Assembly: GCA_947579665.1 (NCBI GenBank)
Contig: OX388351.1
Location: forward strand, 1,922,001-1,986,000
Source: Sympetrum striolatum
Lineage: Eukaryota > Arthropoda > Insecta > Odonata > Libellulidae
Direction of reading: 5' to 3'
DNA length: 64,000 nt
Shown here: piece after piece, positions 41,986 through 52,317 of the stretch
How the letters are laid out: each line of letters starts with the position of its first letter
Position numbering within the stretch: position 1 is the stretch's first letter
Notes under the pieces: generated by a model
The model's input: only the letters and a program-made list of their open reading frames with translations
What the model was told of the DNA's origin: nothing
Databases searched by the model: none
Translations under genes and position numbers: made by a program

Positions 41986-42322
41986 CTGCTCTGTAGGGGA
42001 AGAGGGTATAATGCCTTATACCTCTCGACCCAAGCCGAAAGGCCTACAGATTTAGGCATCTCTTTCAGGGCCCTTTCTTTCACCTTCTTATGCAGGAGTT
42101 GAGTTCTGTTCTCAATAAACTCCTGTTCGTTTCTTTTGTCTATAAGGTCGGAACCCGCGGTTAACCAGTGATAGTGGTAAAGAGGGGACCCTAGGCATGG
42201 GGTGAACCTCATGGCACGCCATCTAGATCTGGCCGGGTCCACTTCTTAGGGCGATACGTTATCCTCCAAATCCTCCCCTCCCTTTATCATCGGTTGATCA
42301 CAAGGAAAACCACCAGGAATGT
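41986..42322 (-). pseudogene. Exon-like coding block with one in-frame stop, product unrecognised
   Basis: This block is clearly richer in G+C than its surroundings and reads as protein on the minus strand. One frame runs from about 42,322 (IPGGFPCDQPMIKGG) to about 41,986 (ERYKALYPLPLQSR) with a single TAA in the middle. The middle part includes WRAMRFTPCLGSPLYHYHW and LIDKRNEQEFIENR. A possible splice acceptor (catgcatag) precedes it and a possible donor (AGCAG then GTGGTT) follows. Beyond both ends the reading becomes A+T-rich low-quality sequence, which fits exon boundaries. The composition (many W, R, K, E and P) is unlike random A+T-rich translation. I do not recognise the family. It may be a decayed exon, a gene fragment, or an exon with an assembly error at the TAA. 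Confidence 0.45.
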
Positions 42323-45300
42323 CTATGCATGAAATATAGACGTATGTTGGTATTGGTTATCGTAATCAATGGTAATGAAGATTCAGGTATATGCAAAAGT
42401 TATAAGGTCAAGTAGGGAATCAAAAACTTTGCTTTTGAGAAATCAATTATGTTTAAGTCTGTAGCAGATTTAATTTTATTCTTCGATACGGTACGTAACG
42501 TTTCATGCAAATCACATAAGTGGTATTATTTTGAATAAATTCGCTTCTTACCACAAACACATATTCTACGTCTGAAGTTCACACTTCGAGTAGCTACTTT
42601 ATTAGTATACCTTTCAAAGCGCCAATTTATAATATTTTTTGGTACAATATTATGAAATGCCTACCTAGAATTATGTTGAAGTACCATATTGATATCGACT
42701 TACGTAATTACAGGAATTCAATTTGAATACATTATTTTGTGTACCAATCCACCAATTTATAGCAGTAACGGTTTTATCTTAATTGCGCCAAACTTCCGGT
42801 ATTTTCTTAGAACGACCTAAATTGTTTATTCTCTGGACATATCCAATCGACATTATTTAATATTCTTATAGCTAAATTTTAACTTAACTCATTATGTTTA
42901 AGAAATAGATAAACCCAAAGAATCTTTAGATACACACTGTATTGTACATCGATTTTTCATACATATTTCAATTGTATGCCTGATTTCCTTAAAATGGAAA
43001 TAATCCATCTAGATATATTACTTTTGTCGGCTAAATTATTAGAATTCTATCAATTTAGATACTTCAACACCATATACTCGCCAAGTAATTATTAATAAAA
43101 ATCATTCTATATTCATTTTACAATCATTGTAATTCAACGCTTGTAGAAATGTTAAAAATTAAATGGATTTGTTGGTGATATCTAAGAGGTAGTATTGAAG
43201 ATCAATACCATTGACTAGATGGCTAATGTTCACAATTGCTGTCGATATCATGCAGTAGCTGGAAGACTTTGAATTACTTTTATAGAAATGATACAACACC
43301 TCCTTGCAGTAGATACATACATGAAGTTCTTTAAGTTTGCTTCACTGGATCTAAATAGCAATGCTTCGTATAATTTAAATATTTATATTTTGATATTAAT
43401 ATACCTTATCAATTTAGAGCTGAAAATACAACAGGTTACATAAGGAAAATCCTCAACAAGATAACTCATGGAAGTTAGCGTTAAAATATTATAATTGCTC
43501 TGCTTATATAGTTTAACGTAACGTAACTACGAAAAATAGCATAGATTTAGCATCGGCAGTAATTTAAATCCAGGTTAAAACATACCATCAATTTAAAACA
43601 TATCATCAATTTAAAACATACAAAACTTAAAATAGCTAATTACAATTAAATGAAAATATAAATTTCACCAAGTGTAAAGGATTATCAATTGCCCGTCGAA
43701 GTTTTTTATATGAAAGTGGAAGACCTGCTGGTACTCATTAAAATTAACTCTAAATAGACGTTTTACTTTTAATTTTTAAATACAACATGATAGCAACTAT
43801 GTTGATTTAATAATGACAAAACTAGAGCGCCTATGATGGGAGTATTAGGCGTATTTTCGGAAACATTTTGAGGTACTTTCTGGCGATATACAGGGTTGTA
43901 AATGGAGAGATTGCTAGACGACGTGCGTTTTTAAAGGAAACTTAAAAGAAATTTTCCATTATAATTCCAAGTTTGAATCTATTTCATATTAATCCGATTG
44001 TTTCTTGTTTACCTGCGAGAGCTTTTCAAAAAATCCTTCCTTGATAGAAAACCCGGAACGCTTTCTAAGGCACTTACAGTATACATTTCACCAAGAGATT
44101 CTATGTATTATTTCATTTTCAATGGACATGCATATGTTACTATACGAACAAAGATAATGCCAATAATAATCTTTGTTTCGAAGTTTTTTGTGGCCAATTT
44201 TAGTGATTTATTTGAAGCACACCGTTTTGAGATAGAAGACTACCTAGAATACTACCTAGCATGATGATAGAGGAAGTGATACACTAAAGTATAGGCATTG
44301 GAATAGAGAAAAAAATTACCCGTGTTCGATTCCATTTATTTCAGTTTATTATTGGTATGGTAAGAAAATATAGAAAACTGACGATCAGAAACTAGAGAAG
44401 TGTAACGTCTCAGCTTTATATCTTAGTTTCAACTCATTAACGGTAATCTTATAGTAGGCAAGCAATATATATTTATAATTATAAGAATAAAGTCAACTTT
44501 TTCCAGTTTTTTTTTAAGTTAACATTTATTTTTGAATGATCGTAGACGATTATTAAAGAAGATCTATTTTGAAAATAATACATCAATTATCATACCTTAA
44601 ATCATGTACAATTAATAGATTAGTTTTCTACATTGAATAAATGAAGCGTCTCCCAGAATTAAGAGGTAAATTACCATGTAGAGAATGCATACTAACTTTT
44701 CGTATCGCTAACTGTTACGTTTAAAATTCAAACGAGAACAACTTAGATTTGAAATAAATTATTGCTTCTATTTAATATGAATTTGGGCCTGTTTCAAATT
44801 CCCAGCAGTCAATGTAAATTAATTATTTCGAATTTTTCAGTAATGAAGTTAGAAGGTTATTTAATAAAGAATCCGTGATTTCTCGCACACTCTCCAGTGC
44901 TGAATTGTGTAATTAGTCAATGTTCACGATTTCCGATATAATAGAATGTGCGATTCGAGACAGCGGCTCGGTTCCTTCACTTCCTGAGACCTGTGTTTCT
45001 TCCACCTTGCGCTTTTCTTTTACGACATCTCACAATGCTCTCCTTCCGCTGTTGACTTTTCCTGAAGTAAGTAAGTTTAGTAAGACCGGGCATCTCAATG
45101 CCGTTTCTTTCCATCGTTAAACATTTTTTTCTGATTTTACAGCCGTTTGCGTATCTTTTCAATTATATCAGAAAAAAATGATAAAACTCTCGATATTAAG
45201 GTTATTATCTAAATATAAGACCCGATAAATGTAAACGTCAAGCAGTGATTGTAGTTGGTTGCCAAACGTTCTGTTACATTTTGTGAAGCTTCCTTAATTT

Positions 45301-45346
45301 ATTCTAAATTCAAACAAATTGTTAGGAATCAAAACTCGAAACGGAA
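42323..45346. other. A+T-rich region without a supportable gene
   Basis: I see no protein-like reading frame, RNA gene or clear repeat on either strand. Frames such as the one at 43,998-44,264 have the amino-acid composition expected from A+T-rich noncoding DNA and no recognisable motif. The region could be intergenic or intronic. Confidence 0.5.
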
Positions 45347-45418
45347 AAAAATCACAGTTTTTTATTGTAGAAATGAAGAAAAGGTTGTACTTTTTCCACA
45401 GATTTATTTGAAAAACAC

Positions 45419-45455
45419 GACCGGGTTTCAACGAGTAAATGCCATCATCGGGTGA
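45419..45455 (-). ncRNA. Hammerhead-like motif in the inverted arm (altered core)
   Basis: On the minus strand the same layout is present: core at 45,451-45,445, gaaa at 45,429-45,426 and gtc at 45,421-45,419. The core reads ccgatga instead of ctgatga, so the invariant U4 is C. The stem II strand reads ggcat rather than ggcga. This arm is likely inactive while the right arm keeps the consensus. Confidence 0.4.
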
Positions 45456-45488
45456 AAAAGCAATATCCGTAAACATATATATACAAAA

Positions 45489-45530
45489 TCACCTGATGAT
45501 GGCGATTACTCGTTGAAACCCGGTCGTGTT
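45489..45530 (+). ncRNA. Hammerhead-ribozyme-like motif (canonical core)
   Basis: The core ctgatga lies at 45,493-45,499. A 5-bp stem II follows (ggcga 45,501-45,505 with tcgtt 45,510-45,514, loop ttac), then gaaa (45,515-45,518) and the cleavage triplet gtc (45,523-45,525). Helix III would be only A-U and C-G with a 3-nt loop. Helix I can form from cac before the core and gtg after the triplet, followed by a mismatch and four A-T pairs. One extra T separates the core from stem II. Hammerhead ribozymes with very short helix III are known from PLE termini. Activity is an inference. Confidence 0.55.
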
Positions 45531-45600
45531 TTTCAAATAAATCTGTGGAAAAAGTACAACCTTTTCTTCATTTCTACGAGATGGATTTCCACAAAATCAC

Positions 45601-48600
45601 GCCTGAGACTGTGAATTATACACAGATTTTTAGTTCATTTTGATTCAACTATTTTAGTTTAAGGCTTATGTTTGGTTTCACTCAGCCATGTATAAGGTTA
45701 AGCAAATGATTCGGTCCAAGTTAAATTTCTAGGGATCAAATAAAGTGAAAAGTCGTTTCCAGCAACATTGTAAATCTCTATATAGAGTTTCTAAGATAGA
45801 GGATAGAGATTAAATTACTGCAGAAGTAGAGAAAAATAAGTAAAATAATAGATTAAAGGTGAAGCGATAAAATTTCAAGTTAATTTGGAATATTATAAGA
45901 ATTATCATATATATATGCGTTACTTTTAGCTGCTCCTCGAATTTGGGTTACATGGAGTTACTAAATTAATCAATCGGCTGATTATGTTATTAAACCTTCC
46001 TCTATCCAAATTGCAGTTACTTTCTGCGCTGAAACAGCTTCTAGGTCAATATTCTAAAGAACCCCTTCGGATTGTATTTTTCACCTGGCAATTTCGTTCT
46101 TTTTTTCGCGGATATGCCATTCTTGCGTGGGACAGAAGAGGGAGTAATTTAGGCCGCAGTTAACGGGACGTGATTTGTACCAGCGTATGAATCTCGTGAC
46201 GCGATGGCAGTTTTTGTCACGCGGCGCCCTGTTTATCACTCCATCTCATAAATCTTGCCACGAGCACGAAATGGAGCTTTTATTTTTGAGACTGAGACAT
46301 TTCAAGTTCAGCTCCTCTCCACCAACACGTCGTGGCGCTTTTTAGTCACAACAATTAGCAAAAATAAAGCAGATGGCGGCAAGAGGTCGAGGGATTAGTG
46401 GGTCGCGGAGTCGCTCTGGAAGAAATTTCAAGGATGAGCATTTTTCAGGTGCAAAAAACGAATCTGACGCTCAGTTTTAAGAAGTTCCTAAGTGAAGACA
46501 CTTTTGAGATCCGCAAATCCACTCACAACCCAGAATGCATTTCATCCTCCACGAGATGGACTGGAAGTGGGTCAAAGAGGGGATGCCCTTGAGATGTGAA
46601 GGACGTTTGCAATACTCGAGGTCAATTAAGAGCCATCTCTTTCCAGACGCTTACCCCATAACGCCAAATTCACATATATTCGGATGCATTGTGTCACGTT
46701 CGTGAATAATTATTCTTCTTTCTTTTACTTGTCAGGATCCAACTCCACTTATTAGCCTTTCAGAAGCAATAAACATTACGAATCTTCACGCTTTACATTT
46801 TATATACTGTAAACCTGTTCTTTTTTGGAATAAAAATTTACTATTTTATTACAGGAATTAATGTCAATTTTACTACTACACAATTACAAAGTTACTTATT
46901 CCTTTATTTATTAAAAAATTACTTAACATCTCCATCAGCACAAATTTGATCTATGCATTGGGAAAAAATATATATAATCTATTTTTTCATATCAACTTTA
47001 ATGAGAGAATTGAAAAACATACTCAGAACTCCCTCTCATTTCTCGAAAAAACTGCAATAACTAGAAATTTACAGCTTTTAAGCAGCAGGCAAATATTCTA
47101 TCTGAAATTGGATGATATCGGAAGGTGGCTAAAGAACCCATCCCCCTTGGCTTCAGAATTGTTCCAATGATAGGTATAAGTAAAAAATAAATGGCGCCTT
47201 CGGTTGTAAAATACATACATATCACAATAATGAAATAGAGTATACTTTAAGTTTTGGAATGAATTAAAAGCGATGGAAATCGGCCCTTTCGCTTTGTATC
47301 GAATGAAAGAATTCGTAATCGCGTTTCAAATTTTAAATAATCACGTAAATTGTAATGGAAACTCACTCCAGGGTCAAATACGCACAACACCGTCCAAACA
47401 AAGACGCGTATTGGATAATTATTATTATAAAACCGCATCGCGCTATAGATGAGAACACGTATCTTGGGGTCTTTCTGAAATTAAAATTCAAATATAAATA
47501 GAAAAACAAAAGAAATAAATAAAAGATTATTGTGACATCCTAAAAAAATGCGCTTCTTTTTACCTTCTTAACCTCTTTTTTACATAAGCCTTTGTAGGTC
47601 AAGAATACAGATAAATAATTAGATGTTCGTAACGCGTATCGAAGCTTCATGATGAATTTATATTTTATCATCGCATTAAAGTCGTTATCATACAATTCAT
47701 AATTTCAACTTCTTGGTAACTCAGGCAAAAGGGAGAACATTCTATGGATTAATCTGTTATAAAGGATAATTCTTTGAATACGACAGACTAATGTTACTGC
47801 AAATATAGATAATTTTATATGTTACCTGTTCTCAAATGCGTATAGAAATAGATGTACCTCGCATGCTCTTTTGTTTTTACGTTGAGTTATGCAAACACAA
47901 TGTACAACATATTTTTGATAGGATTTGTTCATCGTGGGTAACATAAACTGATTAACATTGCACTAGATATGAACTCGCTGGCTTGTGGAGATTATTTGAA
48001 TCGACCAAGATCACAGGCAGAAGTAAAGAATAATCATAAATCCGCTTTTCCAAGAACGGAAGAGCTGACGAATAATGTTAGGCTAGCACTCACCTCTGGA
48101 TATGTAAAAATATCGCATACTGAGGATAAAGGAAACCTCTATCGATTCACTGTAAGAACTTTAAATTCCGGAACTAGATTCTATGAACGCATTGGAGAAA
48201 AAGTATTTCAATTCTATGCACACTGAGCCACTTCTTCGGTGAGGGAAGGTAGGTTTTTGAATATAGAATTCGCTGTTGCCCATATAAATGGCGTACATTC
48301 TTCAGCAAGTTTGGCATGATAGTCACATTCGGAATCACAGATTCCAGATATGCTCCGGAGAATATTGAAAAAGTTTAGGGGGCTGAACTGTAGAGTAGGG
48401 ACTTCAGAGTATTTATACTTCATCCCCAAATAATATTTCGTTTACCGTTTCGCTACCACTGTTCTTTCTATCTAGGCTAGACAACCGTTTAAGGCGTCTC
48501 TTTGGTAACATATTCTACAGCAGGACTAGCGCAGCGTTTTATCATTCAAAATGCAGTATCTGTGTGCATCATTATTATTATGAATTTGTTATTTACCAGT

Positions 48601-50344
48601 CAACATTGATTGTACTAATTTATATATTTCCTAATTTGTTCCTTACGAAGAACAAGCTTTCACTAATACTTGAGAAAATATTGCTAGACTTATCTTAGCA
48701 AAAATCATATTTATTTTTATAGGAATGCGAAGATACTCGAAACAAAGTTGAAGCATATTTTGTTCAGAAGATTTTAAATTACCTCTCCCATTTGCAATCT
48801 CTATCTCTAAGTGAAATCTTCCTTATAGTCTAAAGAAAATTATAATCATATGTATTCTTTAAGATTATGATTCCCCAAAACATAACGTATAAGGCGATGA
48901 GTCTTATTAACAATATCCTACGCTGATCTACCACTTTCTTAGAGTTTCATGGAATAGTTTAGCCAGAACCAAAGTGAAGTTGAGATGACGCAGCGACATC
49001 CTTCTAATATAACGATAAGATAAAGTTATGCAATACATTTGGATGCTGCGGGAACGCATAATCAATGAAATTGAATCTTGAATTCAAGTTCACAGCTATA
49101 AACAATTGCATAGATAATATAAACGCAATACTATGTGCGATATTTATTACGATTAGACTACATCATTACATGTTAATAAGCTTATACATAAATCTCACGA
49201 ATATATGTAATAATTCCTTTGATTTGTATATTTACAATTCCTTATTCCATTATCTTAAATTAATTAAAACTCAACACAAAATCTTATATAATTTCGTATT
49301 ACATAGTAGATGCCTTGTAGTAGGCAATTATCTTCCATGCAACTTAGTATAGTACTTCGCCACGTGGCACAATTTCCAAATGGCTCAAAAATATCTCACG
49401 TTAATAAGCGTCCCGTTATGGCTCTTTCTACCTCCGTATGAATGCTGCCAAGCACAGTTTCTCTACGAGTACTATAGCAGCCGTCATAGTTTAGACGGCT
49501 CCATTAAATATGTTCACGGATGCGATTAATTCGTTCCATTTTTTGGGAGAAAAACGTCGCCCGAACACCTCCGTCACGTATTAAAACTTTTTGCCGAAAA
49601 ATATACAAATCCCCGGACCTTCCTTTTCTCCTTTCGGATTTCTTTTTTTATTTGATGGACCCCCGAGGTTTCCTCCCCCGCATAACTCTTGCTCAGACTG
49701 AAGATTTTTTTCCAAAACCCACAAAAATATCCCTCGTGTTTGAGCCTCCTTTGCTGATAAAAAAGAGTCTTTTTACTGTTTCCCCGCGTTATTTCAATGC
49801 GATCCGGAGGGTGACGGAACCGTCCGATGACCAACACCGTGTTTGCTCTCCTTCATCCTATTCCTCCTTCACGATCGACCCTGCTTTATCTCGTTTTTAT
49901 ATTTCCTCCGATCCCTTTTTGGCATTCTCTGCCTTATTTTCCCTCAGGTTTCTGGTTTAGCACCTCTTTCTTCACTTCTGTATTTTGAGACATTGCGCTT
50001 GGGAATTTTAGTGACTGGGAATTTCAGTTTTCCACGTTTTGGAACATACGTATATCTAAACAAGCAATAGCTTGGCTAAATGGGAGATTATTTTATAGTT
50101 ATTGGCACGTATTAAATTGGAAAGGTTTTTCGATAAATCAATAATGCAGAGCCCTCGTAAAATTTATTTCATTAAGTCACCTAAATTTATTCCTAAGTTT
50201 CCCAAAAACTACTCTTCAGTATACTTTGATGAATATCATATAAACTATTCTAATATAATAATAATAATGCCGTCTTATTTTTTTGGGCGCATATTAGCCT
50301 AGGAAGGCAAGTCCTCCAATTAACCCCTTTTCTTAATTTTATTC
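45601..50344. other. Unique DNA with GC-richer islands, no supportable gene
   Basis: Most of this stretch is A+T-rich with no convincing coding frame. Two islands stand out: 46,080-46,640, which is GC-richer with many CpG, and 49,520-49,960, which is pyrimidine-rich. The longest frame, 49,520-49,960 on the plus strand (146 codons), is rich in F, S, P and L as expected of a pyrimidine-rich strand. It has no recognisable domain and an equally open opposite frame, so I do not call it. Promoter or exon function cannot be judged from sequence alone. Confidence 0.45.
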
Positions 50345-50463
50345 CATTTTTTGCATTTTATTTTATTAATATCACACACACACACACACAGACAACGATT
50401 TCCTAACCGGAAAAATCCGATAAGCCGGGATTTGAGCCCGGGACCTTGAGGTTGGAGCCTTAA
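50345..50463 (-). mobile_element. tRNA-derived SINE, 3' part (interrupted by a TIR element)
   Basis: Read on the minus strand, this contains the second half of a tRNA-like head. It has a B-box-like ggctcaaatcc (50,438-50,428) inside a T-arm-like cccgggctcaaatcccgg. A non-tRNA body (cttatcggatttttccgg, gttaggaaatcgttgtctg), a (TG)n run and an A+T-rich tail follow. The first half of the same tRNA-like head lies at 56,338-56,374. Joining them through the duplicated TAA gives a continuous tRNA-like order of A box, anticodon arm and B box. The SINE is therefore older than the transposon that splits it. Confidence 0.7.
50372..50390. repeat. (CA)n microsatellite in the SINE tail
   Basis: About nine CA units lie between the SINE body and its A+T-rich tail, so they appear to be part of the SINE 3' end rather than an independent locus. 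Confidence 0.85.
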
Positions 50464-50497
50464 GGCCGGTCTTCCTTTGGAAGCGACTACGAGCGAC
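50464..50497 (+). repeat. Left 34-bp terminal inverted repeat
   Basis: This is the exact reverse complement of 56,301-56,334. Further inside, similarity continues loosely as repeated gcgac words. Confidence 0.9.
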
Positions 50498-50628
50498 GCG
50501 TATACGGCCGTATACGGGCGACTAATCCCAATACACAGAAAGTAACGGAGCGTCGTCCACTGCAGGCGACTATGGGCGACTTGATTCGAGCGTACACCGG
50601 CGACCGGCGACTGATCCCATTGAAATGG

Positions 50629-51150
50629 GATCCGTCGCTCGTAGTCGCCGCTATGCAGTGCATGACTTAAAATGATATATACGCACCGAGGAGTATTTCA
50701 AGAAAAAAATAACATGCCAAATGTGTTATGAGTATTCAATTCTCTTATTTCGAGGATATTTTAGACAAATTCCTCAAATATTTAATTACTTTGATACAGA
50801 AATGTGATCCGTCGCTCGTAGTCGCCGCTACGCAGTGCATGACTTAAAATGATGCATACGCACTGAGGAGTATTTCACGAACAAAATATCATTGCAAATA
50901 TGTTATGAGTTTTCAATTCTCTTCTCTCGAGGATATTATAGACAAATTCCTCAAATATTTAATTACTTTCATACAGAATTGGAATCAGTCGCTCGTAAGC
51001 AGAGTTGCGTAGTGAATGGCTAGGAAAGATATGCTCACTGAAATTTTTAAACAGTACAAAATATTACACAAATTGTATTTTTAAGTATAAATAACTCTTA
51101 TTTTGAGTGTTTCATTGACAAATTACAGTCATTTCAAATATCTACTGCAT
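50629..51150. repeat. 177-bp tandem repeat inside the TIR element (two good copies, one decayed)
   Basis: Copies start at 50,629 and 50,806 (gatccgtcgctcgtagtcgc), with a diverged third at about 50,982 (gaatcagtcgctcgta). Shared features are gcagtgcatgacttaaaatg, gaggagtatttca and attcctcaaatatttaatta. The start of each unit carries the same gtcgctcgtagtcgc word found in the terminal repeats, so the unit probably arose by duplication of subterminal DNA. Confidence 0.8.
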
Positions 51151-51738
51151 ACATCACTGTCAAAAAGTTATACTTTTGGCACTGATTGAAATATGAATAG
51201 AATTGAACGGTAAAAATATATTAAAACCTAAGGTTTACGAAACATTTTTAAATAAACGAAGGACAATTATGAGCATTAACGGAGCATTAGAAGAAAATAT
51301 AAAGTATCTTTTGAGGGCTACAAGTAAACGAACTTTAGTAATGCTCTATCGACAACGTTATCAATAACTTTGTAAAATAAAGAAATTTGTTGATAAAAGA
51401 AAGTAAACAATATTACTTCTTCACCTATTGCAATTTATAGGTTAATGCTAGGAAGACAATAATCACAATGATACAACGGCTAAATTGGGCGAAAATATAA
51501 GTACAATTGTGTTTTTTCCTCCATAAATCAAGACTGAACTCGTATGAAAATTAATCGTCGATATGAATATAATCGTAAAAAGAAATGAAAACTTAACTCA
51601 TTCATTCATTCATCAATGTTGTATCTTAGATATTGATCTTATAGGTAAATCTTGATGAAATTGTTTCTTTCTTTTGCGATTCCAAAATCCTTCGTTATTT
51701 TCGTCCCAGAAAATCTCCCAATTTCGAGGTTCAAGGGA
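51151..51738. other. A+T-rich interior of the TIR element, nothing recognised
   Basis: No coding frame, RNA gene or repeat is evident apart from a short ATTC run near 51,598. Frames on both strands at 51,613-51,876 are open by chance and run into the foldback insertion. Confidence 0.5.
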
Positions 51739-51840
51739 AGGGATGTCTCTATGATTAATATGTTCTATCCTCATTTTGTGGGATTCAGTATAAACCATCG
51801 TAATCAAACACTTAGTAACTTCCAAAATTTCATTTCAAAC

Positions 51841-51872
51841 GACCGGTTTCGTCAACGAGTTGACATCTTCAG
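51841..51872 (-). ncRNA. Hammerhead-ribozyme-like motif (canonical core) in the foldback element
   Basis: On the minus strand: core ctgaaga (51,872-51,866), one extra T, stem II gtcaa/ttgac (51,864-51,860 and 51,855-51,851) with loop ctcg, gaaa (51,850-51,847), and gtc (51,843-51,841). Helix III is accggt, palindromic, giving two base pairs and a 2-nt loop at most. It would be stabilised only by dimerisation, as proposed for PLE hammerheads. Helix I is weak (two pairs visible). Stem II is perfect, which argues for selection or youth. Confidence 0.55.
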
Positions 51873-51904
51873 GTGAAGATGTCAACTCGTTGACGAAAGC
51901 GGTC
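51873..51904 (+). ncRNA. Partner hammerhead-like motif with broken core
   Basis: This mirrors the minus-strand motif but reads gtgaaga instead of ctgaaga, because the arm junction lies inside the core. It also has gaaag instead of gaaac before the gtc (51,902-51,904). It keeps the perfect stem II and is likely inactive. Confidence 0.4.
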
Positions 51905-51966
51905 GTTTGAAAAAAAATTGTGGAAGTTACTAAGTGTTTGATTACGATGGTTTAGGGATGTCTCTA

Positions 51967-52172
51967 GTAAGAACCATATGAATAGACTGGGAAATCCAGG
52001 TGAAAGCAAGGGTTCAGTTTCTAAGAAAAAGAAACTTGTTTGAAGGGAAGCAATAGAGGAGCTCCACGACACTGCGTGCAAAGTGCTATTAGTAGAAGGT
52101 TTGCTATTGTATTGAGTGTTGGAATTTCTTCTTCTTAAAACGTTTTCGTTTCCTAAGCGTTCCCGCAAAAAT
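51967..52172. other. TIR-element interior between the two PLE insertions
   Basis: About 200 bp of moderately A+T-rich sequence. No feature is recognised besides the 12-bp target copy that begins at 52,173. Confidence 0.5.
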
Positions 52173-52235
52173 TGTGATCTCCTTAAAAAATGAAAAAGAA
52201 CACTAGTACACTTCCACAGATTTATTTCATGGCGA

Positions 52236-52267
52236 CATGTTTCGCTAGCGAGCTAGCATCATCTGGC
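52236..52267 (-). ncRNA. Hammerhead-like motif at the 3' end of the left PLE copy
   Basis: This is the exact counterpart of the motif at 54,911-54,942 on the opposite strand. It has core cagatga (52,267-52,261), gaaa (52,245-52,242) and gtc (52,238-52,236). The invariant U4 position is A, so catalysis is doubtful. Stem II is a perfect 5-bp helix. Confidence 0.4.
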
Positions 52268-52317
52268 ACATTTCTTATTTTGGGATTTCATTATATACAA
52301 TAACTGATGGTGGGAAT

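Larger units (their letters stand above)
45347..45600 (+). mobile_element. Short foldback PLE-like insertion with two inverted hammerhead-bearing ends
   Basis: Two arms of 89 bp, 45,367-45,455 and 45,489-45,577, are close inverted repeats separated by 33 bp. Each arm contains a hammerhead-like motif followed by aaataaatctgtggaa, which also occurs in the end of the PLE at 54.9 kb. The right arm continues with gagatggatttccac before aaaatcac at 45,593-45,600. The same eight bases occur at 45,347-45,354 on the left and may be the target duplication, though this is weak because the left copy sits in an A-run. No protein is encoded. It is best read as a non-autonomous derivative or solo terminus of a Penelope-like element. 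Confidence 0.6.
51739..51966 (-). mobile_element. Foldback mini-PLE insertion with 13-bp target duplication
   Basis: The 13-bp direct repeat agggatgtctcta at 51,739-51,751 and 51,954-51,966 encloses 202 bp. Inside, two arms (51,792-51,872 and 51,873-51,953) are inverted repeats meeting at gacatcttcaggtgaagatgtc, which is palindromic except for its central GG. The right arm stops exactly at the target repeat. The left side has 40 more bases (51,752-51,791) between target repeat and arm, so the minus-strand copy has the complete 3' end. No protein is encoded. The arms contain hammerhead-like motifs of the kind associated with PLE ends. Confidence 0.72.

Noticed and set aside
43998..44264. 88-codon frame in A+T-rich DNA
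   Set aside because: Its length is not exceptional, its composition is noncoding-like, and it has no motif or supporting neighbour.
45255..45476. Overlapping frames on both strands over the 45.4 kb foldback element
   Set aside because: They run through the noncoding inverted arms and have no protein similarity that I can recognise.
49520..49960. 146-codon frame on the plus strand
   Set aside because: It lies in a pyrimidine-rich island and gives low-complexity F/S/P/L-rich translation. A frame on the other strand is also open, and no domain is visible.
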